A stretch of DNA of 64,000 nucleotides from Casuarius casuarius (taxonomy: Eukaryota; Chordata; Aves; Casuariiformes; Casuariidae): the NCBI GenBank assembly GCA_003342895.1, contig PTFA01000035.1:874661-938660 (forward strand), written 5' to 3'. The position numbers were made by a program, and so were the translations under genes. Below, piece by piece: positions 37,851 to 48,764 of this stretch (positions are counted from its first letter, which is position 1; each line of letters opens with the position of its first letter). Below the pieces are notes generated by a model. It was not told where the DNA came from. It searched no databases and saw nothing but the letters and a program-made list of their open reading frames with translations.

Positions 37851-39369
37851 GATTTCTTTGGCAGATTGTTTTTGTTTTCTTTTTTTCCCTGTTGAGACTA
37901 AATCCATAGGCAACGAGCTGCAATGAATACGTGTACACATAGGCTGTGGGGCAGCTCGGTTTGGGCAGCTGATGTAGGGAGTGAGTTTCTAAGGACAATT
38001 TGTGAGACGGCAGCTTCGCTGTGTAGGGAGACCTTGGTACATATCTTCTGTTTGCTACATAAAGCCAAACAGTCCTTAAGGTTTTTATTAGTTATAAGTA
38101 CCTTAGAAATTCTTGAAGCAGAATTAAGTAACTTAATATCTTCACACCGCTCTGATATTATATGTAGCAAGTGTTTTTTGGGTAACAAAGCCATGTGGTA
38201 CCTGCATTTATCAAGTGCATTTATCTACTCCACCTGCTGTCTTTCTGTTGCTATTTTTTGACATTTCGCAGCAGTCTCAGACATAGTTTTTAGATCCAGC
38301 CAGGTGGAGAGACGCCCTGCTCTCAGGTTTAACCTGCTAAATGCTTTGAACGGGTACAGCAGAGACCGGGCAAGCGACAGGTCGAGGCGTTCAAGCTGCA
38401 ACAGGAGCAGCTTGTCTTTCACTGTGCTTGTATCTGTCCACAGAAGTGAAGCCAGGAGAAGCGGTGGGGCTTGTGATATGGAAGAGCTTAATCTGAAATT
38501 AGACTTTAGGATAAAACTGTGATATTGAACAAGTATCCGACAGTTTTTCTCCTTTTTTTTTCTTTTTTTTTTTTAAGCTTTCAATTACCATTTTTTCTCC
38601 ACAAAAAAGCTGCATTTGTGTTTAAGACACAGGACACGATCTTTCCTCCACTCGCACCACCACCACCATCCCCCACCAGCCTTTTTTTGTCTTAGTGGGA
38701 AAAAGCCTGAATCCTGGCATAAGCCAGGACTAACACAGTAGCCCACAGTGCCCTGGTAAATCCCAGAACTTTATGACTAAAACAAAACCACAGAGAAACA
38801 AATACCCCAGCAAATGCTGAGCCTTTGAAACCTCCATATGTTTGCTACAGACACACTGACATATGAAAATGCAGGAAATTCAGTGAAGAATGACCCAGAA
38901 CATGGCTCGCAGGCTTCAAAAAGTGCAGTGTATATATGTACATTATTTGTATTCAGCTACAGGTGACAAGCTCATGAATCAACACAGCCATGAGGACTTC
39001 CAGCTAGTCGAGCTGCAAAAACCTGCTCTGGCTCTTCATTAGCTCTGAGCCTGCTTCTGCCTGTGCAGGCAGATGCAGACGGGGCCGTGCTACAGTTAGC
39101 GGCAGAAGTGTCCGCACGGTGGTTGCGCAGAAAGGCACAGCTAAGGATGGGATATATAGTTTTTCTTCTCAAGCAACGCGTGCACTTTGTACCGTACTCT
39201 GTGCCTGTGAAGGGCATATAGCACATATAAAAGGGATACGGCAGTTTAGAGGGATGGCTTGTTGTGAGTGCCAGAAGCATGAGGAGCTGCTTAAATTATT
39301 GTTATAATTATTTATCATTATTATAATTATTATTCTATGTGCAAATAGTCCAGTAATCCCTGCTTTCCT
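37851..39369. other. Gene-less stretch with scattered CpG
   Basis: Weaker CpG patches occur at 38300-38400 and 39045-39135. The 112-codon plus-strand frame at 37923-38261 has no motif. An AT-only tract lies at 39292-39333. Confidence 0.45.
39292..39333. repeat. AT-only simple sequence
   Basis: A run of TTAT/TAAT-type units (for example ATTATTGTTATAATTATTTA) broken only by single G and C, directly before a CpG-dense pocket. Confidence 0.7.
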
Positions 39370-39465
39370 TATTGAGGGGTTCACGGGGAGCACCGCTGCA
39401 GCGACGGCCGGCCCGTGGCAGCGTCGCAGGCAGTGCCACCCGAGCAGGGGCGCGCGCTGATCTGA
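39370..39465. promoter_or_regulatory. Small, very CpG-dense pocket
   Basis: About 13 CpG in 100 bp, including GCGACGGCCGG and GGCGCGCGC. It begins within 40 bp of an AT-only tract. The 123-codon plus-strand frame starting at 39372 is likely a by-product. Confidence 0.5.
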
Positions 39466-40609
39466 ATTCAGAGTTAACACCAGCACTTCAGGAGCTAATT
39501 TATACAAGGAGTGGCAGACAACAGAAATCACAGTTTTTCCTAAGATATTTCACACAAAACTATATTAAGCTGAAGATGTTGAAGAAAGCTATCACAACTG
39601 ATGGAGCAACGCAGAAGTCTGGTTTTCTTTTTAGTTGTAAACGGTGGAAATCAGAGGAAACTCACTCCAGCAAAAGGATTGAAATGGTTGTGCCATCGAC
39701 AGGTGGAAGATCCAGATCAAGTCCAGCAGTGAAGCCGATCTGAAATTATCTGCCAGATTCAGTTGACAATAAATTGAGATCAGTAAACCATTAAAAAAAT
39801 TGCTCTTTACACTACAGAGGAAACACATTAGAGGTTATTGTTAACTTTTTTTTTTTAAATAGGGAAAAACATAAAACCCAAGAAACCCATCTACATTCAG
39901 GTTACATAAAACATGCAATGGCAGTGCAAACTGCAGGTGATACCTTAAATGGCAGCAACTGTTTCCCTCCACCTTAGTTACAGCAGAACAGCCTGATTCA
40001 GAAGCCAAAATTATCGAATGCCTCCATATGGCTTTAAGGAAAAGGAACAAAATGGATCTAAAGACATTCATACGCAGACTCTGAAAACATTTGAAAGAAC
40101 TGGTATAATTCTTACTAGACTGACATGGGTGTTGTGACTGAAAGAAAAATTGCAAAAGCTTCACCTTCTCTTATAAAATGATCTGAAAAGTCAAATAAGT
40201 CCCTTGTTATATCCATATTCACTTACTGTTTCATCTGAAAAATGTAATTTTTAAGTGCTTTATGTATGCTGCTGGCTCCTTGTACAGCAGACTTGTTTTA
40301 GCAGACTCAAACAGCCGGCACCCAGAGTTGTAATAAAAGAAGCTTCAAGTGATAAGAAAACTTTCTTTTAATAAACTCTATTGTTTTTCCCTGTATTTTC
40401 CTTGCCCTGCTATCATTTCTTGTCTTCGGGCTTGAGCTGCTTCACATAAAACATTTGATCAGATAACAGTGATTTAATTTTAGACTCCACAGTTAAAAAA
40501 AAAGGAGGAACTCAATACATTCATCTAATTCATATCACATAATACCTTTCCTTGAAGAACTGCTTTTATGTACATTTCTGCCAGCTCCACTATTGAAAAC
40601 CTCCCTTTA

Positions 40610-40735
40610 AATTCCCGTCAGGTGCTCTCTGCTCGAAGCGCTCCGGCGCGGGGGAGGCCGTTTCTCTCGCGCCTGCAACGCTGGGTCTCCTCCGCAGAGA
40701 GCTGGGGGGGACGCGCTCGCTCTCCCTCCTCTGCT
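40610..40735. promoter_or_regulatory. Small CpG-dense pocket
   Basis: About 15 CpG in 125 bp (for example CTCCGGCGCGGGGGA and ACGCGCTCGC). No TATA box or donor that fixes a direction. Confidence 0.5.
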
Positions 40736-41304
40736 TCCATACCACATTTGTAAAATGAGAGCCACAACGTCCTACCTCCCCAGAAAAGCCTGTCCTGGAA
40801 AATTTTAATGTTCCCGACAAAAACATCCATCTAGTTCAAGGGCTGGTGTTTAACACCATACACCGCATCTGCTGCTGCTGGCTTGGTAATTTAGAGCACT
40901 GTGTAAAGCCTGTAGTCTGGGGCTGTTTATGCCTTTCCTTCCCCTGGGAAAACTGGAAGAACGCGGTTCCCTCCTATCTAGCAGGGAGTCGCAGGGCAAT
41001 ATTTTCTGACTTTGGCTTTAAAGTGGATGCAAAAACTCCACGTTTTATAGAAACTGTTGACAAACAGAACATTTATAACACTAGAGCATACATAATCCCC
41101 TAAATAATATATGTTGTTGCCTTTTTATTCATCTTTGCTGTGCAGTAGATTAAATGTCCTGGTATAAATTCCTGTTTAAATTCCGCCTGGCAGAAACTTT
41201 TGTAATAAAGCGCCCTTTAAGGGGAAAAAAATCTTCCTCGATAAGTGAGGGTGCAATTTACACTGGAAATTTTTAAAAATCTCCGTTATCTCTCTGGAAA
41301 GTAT

Positions 41305-41390
41305 AAAATGCTGTGAGCAGGGAGGGGGGAGGGGGTGTTGGACCAGATGACCTCCAGAGGTCTCTCCCTGACCAAACTATTGTATGCGCA
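41305..41390 (+). mobile_element. CR1 LINE 3' end, avian type
   Basis: GTGTTGGACCAGATGACCTC followed by CAGAGGTCTCTCCCTGACC is the conserved CR1 3' tail (remembered consensus GGGTTGGACCAGATGACCTC, then CAGAGGTCCCTTCCAACC). Only the last part of the element is kept, as usual for 5'-truncated CR1 copies. The terminal short repeat is lost. Confidence 0.8.
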
Positions 41391-42563
41391 CAGACCTCTG
41401 CGGAAATATAACGAGAGGGCACTTTGCCCCACCGCGACGTGAGCCCTCTCCCCCTTTCGGCGATGCCCCCTACCCAACTGGCTGGGTAGTGACTGGAAAG
41501 ACCAGCTGGAGAGACGAGTCCCACTGGTGGTGCCGCTCCAGGGACCATGCCGTGGTCATGCTCCTCTCAGTGTTTTAGGGGCAGCTCTGGGCTCCCTGTT
41601 CACTGAATAAGGTAACTACTGCCCTCTCTCCCGTCCTCTCTGGGTCTCCGTGTTTAACATGATTAGCCTTTAGCCCAACAGCCTAACACTTTTAATTTGT
41701 TTTGTGCGTAACGTTTGCTGCACAAATTAGATTTGTTGCATGTTGGGGTATATAAACTATAATAATAGCCGGTTGGAATGACATTTTCCTCTGGCTTTTT
41801 CACTATTAGAAAAAGTACTTCTGTCATACTAAATCCATAATCCATAGTGTTACTATTTCCAGCACTGTTTTAACACCATCTTAATGATGTTTCCCTGCAT
41901 GCGCTCTGTATCATGGTGACATCTTATGTTTCAAGCTAACAAGTTAATGGTGTAGAAGAAAAATGAGTCTCAAAAAATGTCAACACAAAGAGGCAAAAGT
42001 CACATACCTCGTCAGTTCTTCTGGTTCACGAACCAAAACCTTTCCAAGTTAACATTGTTACTACCTTTATTGCTATTCTGCTGAGAGTCAGTGGGCATTT
42101 ATTCCTCAAAATAAGTGCGTTTGAGAACTACCTGGTTTTGAAGAGCTGTTAATGTAGTAAAAGGGATTGAATTTCTACTCGTAATGGCTCGGAGACGGAT
42201 TTTGGGTCATGGGTTTTGAAAACGTGGAGGCTTTGAATGTCACTATGGGTTACTGATTGCTGTTATCAAAGAAAAACCTATTTAGGTCAGCTATTCTGCG
42301 TCTTCCCTTGCGTTTCGCCACGCTGCTCTTCCACCGGTCGAGCGGGTCCATTCTCCAGCCGCTTCCTGGAAATCTGGCAGCAGGGTTGGATGTGGCTTTG
42401 ACCACCTTTGGTGCTGGTCTATCCCTTAGCCCAGGTTGTCCCCCTGGTTTTGCAGCACAGCACATTTTCTGAGCCAGGCCTTACTTGTTTACATTTTAAC
42501 ATAGGAACCAGTTCCTATTTAAAATAAAGTGCAACTGTGTGATTTGCCATTGCTTTGTGGCAG

Positions 42564-42665
42564 GCTTTCAAATGCCTAGGCTGCTCCTGAAAAAATCAGA
42601 AACCGTCCTTCCCGACTCTCTCTCTTCTCTAATCAGCATTGAAAAAAGTCATGAAAACTTTGTGG
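42564..42665 (+). CDS. Weak candidate internal exon
   Basis: A 102-bp segment between an acceptor-like TGCTTTGTGGCAG and a consensus donor GTAAGT at 42666. It is open in phase 1 on both sides and reads FQMPRLLLKKSE then TVLPDSLSSLIS. There is no recognisable domain, and the acceptor pyrimidine tract is weak. It lies downstream of the candidate stop at 32175, so it would have to belong to another transcript. Confidence 0.2.
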
Positions 42666-42785
42666 GTAAGTTACGAAAAGCTAGGGCAGCATTGTGGGTA
42701 GTTTTTTTTTATTTGGCCGGACAGCTGGAGACAGTCTCCTCCTAATTAAGGAACATAAGCTGTGCTACCTTAATTATAGCAAGGA

Positions 42786-42890
42786 GTAAACTGTACCAAT
42801 ATAAGGCACCTTCGTACTGATATAGCCGTGTCCACTCTAGGGATCGTGCTAATATCTTTAGACAAAGAAGGAAAAATCACGACCTCTGCG
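42786..42890 (+). mobile_element. hAT-like miniature DNA transposon relic
   Basis: Plus-strand landmarks in order are TACCAATATAAGGCACCTTC, GTACTGATATAGCCGTGTCC, ACTCTAGGGATCGTGCTAAT and AAAAATCACGACCTCTG. They match, with scattered changes, the end of a sauropsid hAT miniature element that I remember as TATACCGGTATAAGGCGCCT..., ATATAGCTGTGTCCACACTA... and AAAAATCACACCCCT. The match runs for about 100 bp in correct order. No transposase or target-site duplication was identified. Confidence 0.65.
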
Positions 42891-43559
42891 TGTGCGGGAG
42901 GGAGCAGGTGCTGCCTCGTCCAGCTGCTGCCAGATGTGACCCCTCTGGGGACATGGCGCTTCCCTGGGGTCCCCAGGGACAGCCTTAGTCCTCTCCTACA
43001 CTAGGCATTAACAGAAAAGCGAGCGAGAGTCAGCTGGTTTTGTATCTTCTCAGCCCTCCTTTGGCAAATATCCCGCCGTTGCAGGAGCATCTGGTTATCC
43101 TGTGCAGCCTGGCTGAATGCAGTGCTTGCAGCAGGGGTGGCTGTGCAAGTACTGATACCTACCTGTGACAACGATGATGTAGGAAAAAAAAGTGTTTGAC
43201 CTTTTTTTTAAAGCCATAACATTTTTAAGCCAGTAAATTTGGTAACTATACAATCCATTATTTTATTTTGGATTGGCTGTACCTGATTTGGAACTTACTT
43301 TGGACCCCACAATTTTGTTTTAGAAGCAAAGGTTATAGGTTTTTCAGTAGCAGTAGTCATTGTTTTCTAAGTTAAATCACATTCTGAGTTAGATTAAGTG
43401 CTGCGGTGACTTCTGGTAGTCTGGCTGCTTCATGACTCTCTAGTGAGACAGGGCACTTCCAAACCTAATACAGCTCCTCACTTGACTTCAGCTGATTTTG
43501 CTTTCTTAACGAGTGTGAATCACCAGAGTGAGCTAAGGCAAATGCTTCTGGTTTCCCTG

Positions 43560-43760
43560 CACGCTGCGTGTGGAGGTGATGGAAACCACACAGGGCCCGG
43601 CGAACCAGCGAGCGTGGCGGTTTCTGGGGACAATTCCCAGAAAAATTCTTCCCCCGCTCCCCGTTACGAGGTGGGCTGCAAGTCCCGGCTAGAGGAAGGC
43701 GCAAGGGACGGCCTGCCGGCATGTTTGGCTCTTCGGGATCTTCAGCCCTCTCTGGTGACA
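43560..43760. promoter_or_regulatory. Small CpG-rich pocket
   Basis: GC- and CpG-rich (for example CCCGGCGAACCAGCGAGCG). Frames on both strands (43443-43826 plus, 43465-43836 minus) come with the base composition. It is the last clear pocket; CpG density falls after it. Confidence 0.45.
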
Positions 43761-43899
43761 AGCAGCGGTGGGGCAAGGATGAGAAAGGCTCCCTCCCTTC
43801 CGACAAACAGCGCAGACAGTCCTTGACCGACTCCACGTGCAGTCCTGCTCAGCACAGCCAAGAAGGATTGTACTTGTGGGATGCCAAGGTCCCAAACCT

Positions 43900-46800
43900 G
43901 ATTTTAACTGATGTCTGCCTCTATATTTATGGCACTAACATGCTGGGAATGATATTTCATTTACTTTTCGGAGCTAGAAAAGTGTCAGACCATTCCCCGC
44001 TACGGCTATTAACATCTATCTTGCTTTTCTTTCCCACTTTATTTTCTATGTCTACGTTTACATTGCAATGTCACTGCTAGAATAACATAATTACAATGCT
44101 CCTCAGTGTGTTTTGAGATTTGTCTGAAGAGTGGGTTATGGGAAGAAACTGTATTTTATAAGCATTCTCTTCAGCTAGTATCAATAGCTGATATGATCTT
44201 TCTCTTACAACAAGTTTATTCCCCCTCTTTTTCCCATATTTTTTAATAGCCTGTTCAGAGAAAGTAGATTAAGGAGAGCAGAAACAGGCGGTAATGACAG
44301 TGAGCGACTATTTCGACCACTGGTACGTAGCTCAAAGGACCAGCAGCAGGTCCCAGTGCTGAGCATGACAAGCCCGTTCATGGTTCATCTTCCACAGGAA
44401 ACAGGTGATTTTGTCTCATAAACAAGATCTCTGAACACTCAAGCAAAATCAGCTGAGTAAATGAACTGAAGGTCTTCCCTCTCGCAAATGCCCCATAGCT
44501 TCCTCTCCACAGCTTTGCATCGCCATCTGCCAGGGCCACCGTGTCCCTTCCCATGAGCTATCACTTTTGTGCCAGTCAAAAGAAGGGATGAAAAGAGAAA
44601 CTGTCTAAGTGACTTTTTCTTAAACAAGTAGAAAAAATGCTTAAGGAGGCCAGAGAGGATTTCAGGTGCCACGTAGCTTCATGAATGCTCATTAGTGGCT
44701 GCTACTGAACTCAGCAGAAAATCCCTGCTGGAGAAGTCGAAAAGTGTTGTGGTCAGGCCTTCCCTTTTCTTTTAGGAGAATCCCTCGGGGCCATTTAGCA
44801 GCCGTTTGTAAGTGCTTTTCTGGCTTCCTAGGGGAGCAGAGCAGACTGAAGAGGGGAAGTAGCTTGTCCCTAGTCTTTGCCACATTATCCAAGTGAGAAG
44901 TCAAGTATGAAAAATAGTAAGAAGATGCTAAATATTGCAATTAGATAAGGATGGCAGCTGGGTACATTTGTAATATATGATCTTTTGGACCTTGTATCTT
45001 GCCAAACACTTAGAAGGTGTTTCTTAGAGAAGTATACATAGATTCCCATGTGTTTTGGCTGTCGGTAAATATAGAAGGATCATGTAGATCTGCACAGAGC
45101 ATAATTCCAAAGCAGACTTCTCCACCACTAGTATTTTGGGGGTAATGATGAGAAGACAATTTAGCAACCCTTTAAGCACTGTTTTATAAACCACAAACAG
45201 TGCTAGTATTTCTAGTCAAGACTTTTTCCATAGAAGAATTAATTATGTCTCACACAAAAGAAATTAAAATGACAGTTCTTGGCATAGCATGATTATCAAC
45301 GCAGAAAGAGGCCAGTGACAGCATAATCTGACATATAAAACAATGCATGGAACTGGGCTCTTTGGGGTTTATTGCATTCAATATTAAAATGATTTTTGTT
45401 ATTGTTGTTCAGAAAGATCTAATATTGAATATGTAATTTTCTACTTATGCACTGTTCCATATTTCTGGAAATACGTTTAGCACATTTACTATTTTTTCAA
45501 CAAAAAATATTTTTTATATTTCCAGACCATTCAGAGATATCATATGTAGCTGTACCTCTTATTTTAAAGGAATATTTAACCTGACTTTCAAGTATTAAGC
45601 CCTATGCTAATAGATAGCCATCAAAATTAAAAAATTAAACTTGTTATGGGGCCTAGGCAGCTTAGCGCAAGCCTGCAACTACAGAAACCTCTTTTCTCCT
45701 CTGAAAGTTGTAGACCTGACCAGCTAAACAGTTGCAATAGGGAGCAGCATCTACTCGAGGTGCTTCATTCAGGGGTAACGTGAAGGGTGTACTCACCGCA
45801 GCAAGCAGTGGCTGCTCTTCCTTTATCTTAGTGTACTCTGCAATAGCATGGATGTCTTAAACACTCCTAGTTGGAAATGACTTGCTCTAGTTCAGAAGCC
45901 TTGTTTCAAAAAGGTGCAGATTACATGCAGACCATCTGGACTGGTAATTACAATAAGTATTCCTGCTTTGAGGTCTGATTTAATTGTATTTTTGATATTT
46001 CAATTCTGAGTGATTTGATTGCCATGGTAATCCTTAACTAAACCATTGCTCTGGATAGTACTCAGCCATTTTATGACTGTTTCCCCTTTTTATATTAATG
46101 GATATTTGAAATAAAGTTTAATACCAATACATTATGATTACAAATAAGTCAAGACTACGTACTCTTCTATGCCTGGTCTGTGTTACTTGCATATACAGGT
46201 AGTTATATAGACAAGTCGGCCTACTAGTGTGTATAAATGAAAACACACATTTATGCACATCTTGATTTGAGAAGTTTTAAAAATAATATCAGAACAGCAA
46301 AACGGGAAAATAAGTTGTAACCCAGATATCGCAGGGTGTCATTCTCAGTGGGCATGTATTGGTCAAGCGTGTAATACTTAATGCTAATGGAGACGTTATG
46401 AATTTGCTTAACAGAAAGACTCTCTCTCGTTCATCTAGTTCTACGACTAATGAGAGTTCTGGGTATAAATTAGTACTCTTTCAGTACTGCCTCATTTCTT
46501 ACATGTCTCATATGTCCTTTCCCTGGATGCTCTCAAAACATAGTGAAAAAGCTGGTGCGTTCCAACAATCCAAAGCTGGTACATGATCTACCACTGCAAA
46601 ATATTTCACTTTGGCAGAGTGGCCTAAGCTAGACAAGTCAGGGGACAGGATCAATTGACTCTCTATTATTTGGAGTACAGACTAAGTATTATTTAAAAGC
46701 TCTTCTACACAGCAATAGAGTGAGCATTTCATTATCTGGAACCTCACACTGAATTTAGGCAGATTTCCTGAAACATAATCTTAATGCTCACAGAAATGTA

Positions 46801-48744
46801 ATTACTACTAAATCAATGTTTTATATTCAAATCTAATTACAGTACATGAATTAGAAGCTAATAAACAGAGGTGCAGTTGGCTAGTTAGTAGATTTTATTT
46901 GGCTGATATTAAAACTGACAAAGAATCCCAGCCTTGGCTACCCTGATTTAAGTACACAATGTTAGAACCAACCTTTTTGATAATTTACACATGCACAGGT
47001 CTACAAAGAGCTATCAGTTGTACTGTCTCAAAAAAATATGAATCTTCTCTTTTTCAGTTGGCATTCACATTTCTGAAAGGTACAGTTTTCTCTGTAACAA
47101 TTCAGAGAAGGATTTAGTGCAGGATTTTTAATACTTGCTGAGATAACATCAGTTGCATTCAAATGAATGAAGTTATTGTAAGGGCTTTTGTTTCAGCATT
47201 TCCCTAATCAGAGTTATTTGTTCCTGGGATCTCAAATATGAGGTATCAAAGAGGGAAATATGTACTGGAAAGGGCAGGTAGTACTCATCTAATGTTACAG
47301 AAGTTTGTCTGCATAAGAACTCAAAGACCAGAGATACATTAAAAAAAAGTGTGAGGCCTTAAGATTCACACCCAAATTATCATTGCTCACAATTTCAGAC
47401 AAGTTTTCCTCATTACAGTCAGCAGAAATGTCACCTTCCTGTGAAGAAGCAGTATAGAGGGGGAAAAATGCTTATTTCCTAGCATAAGAAGACTTGATCC
47501 CAGTCAGAGAGACCAAAACTTCTGTACTATTTCCCACCTCTTATTACCAATCTTCCCAGTATTTGTGGCTTTTGGAAGATCCATTGAGTGTTACAAAACA
47601 TCCCTGCCAGCCTAAGTCCGACAGGGCGTAAGGAGACCTCGTGCAAAGTAACCATGGCCTCACTCTGTGCGCTCATCGGTCATCTTTTCCACAGAGCCCA
47701 AACACATGAGGTTCACTAAAGGCACTTTCTGCAAATGAGGGGGATAACATGGAAAAACCACACTGATGTAACCTTCCTGTCTTCAGCAGATTCTTAATCA
47801 AATGACTTTGGAAAGAGAGGAAGAAATGGAGGAGACAGGTTTCTTTGCTTCTTTCATCCCCTCCATAGAAAAATATGGAGGGATACCAGGCATCCCCTGG
47901 CTTACTTTCATTTACTGCAATTCTGAAAAATGCCAGTGTCATCACCTGAACATAAACTCCCAAAGAAGACCCAACAAAATTTGTCATTGTTATTAATATT
48001 GAACATGAATAGAGAAATGACGTTACTACCTGTGTCAAAATCGAACACTAAGTTTTATGAACAATGCTGACAAACTGGATACAGTAAAATTAGAAGTGCA
48101 AGAATGATCTGTGACCTTGAGTCCAATGAAACACTAAGGCACCTTAATCTATTTACAGTATTGTAAAGAAGATTAAGAGGTAATTAAATCGCAATCCATT
48201 TGTGCTTATATAAAAGGAAATTGTCTTACAGTAGCAGACTCTTCAATCTAGCAAACTCAGGCACTCCGTGAGACAAAAGCATTACAGCTCAAGTAAGGAT
48301 TACATTGTATTTTTTTTAGATTATGCTTTTTAAATGAAGTTAACAAATTATCAGAGCAAATTACAAAAGAACATGCTAAGTTTGCTATTATAAGGAATTT
48401 TTTGTCAAGACTGGATGTTTCTCTGAACAGTGTGCCAAGTTGGCTAGATACAGAAATCTCTGAAGAAGGCTTTCTGGCAAGTCTTATGTAGGAGGTCAAG
48501 AGTAAGGAAACAAAAGTTCCTTTTGGCTTTGAGATCTATGAACCTTCAAATATTGAGAATTTGTGACTCAAATGGCCGGACCAAGACATACACCTTGTTC
48601 GTACAAGTATAGAGCACAATTATTTTTTGCCTTCAGACTCCAAATCTAACTTTACTTTAAAAATGTGCTTTATGAGCTGCTCTTGGAAATGTGGATGGAG
48701 TCTATTTTTAACTCACCAAGCACTGTATTTCCTCCTGGTTGTTG
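43900..48744. other. Gene-less AT-rich DNA
   Basis: No gene or clear repeat. A tiny minus-strand exon-like piece at 45797-45837 was considered and set aside. Confidence 0.5.
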
Positions 48745-48764
48745 TTTTTTTTTTTTTTTTTTTT
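48745..48764 (+). repeat. Poly-T run, 20 bp
   Basis: An uninterrupted run of 20 T in AT-rich DNA. It could be the reverse-complement tail of a retrocopy, but I see no retrocopy body downstream. Confidence 0.9.

Noticed and set aside
39372..39743. 123-codon plus-strand frame starting in a CpG-dense pocket
   Set aside because: The composition changes abruptly from Arg/Ala to Lys/Ser as the DNA leaves the pocket, which is a signature of base composition, not of one protein.
45797..45837. 41-bp minus-strand micro-exon (reads YTKIKEEQPLLAA) before a GTGAGT donor
   Set aside because: It is too short to judge, and the acceptor pyrimidine tract is weak. The surrounding frame is open but has no homology that I recognise.
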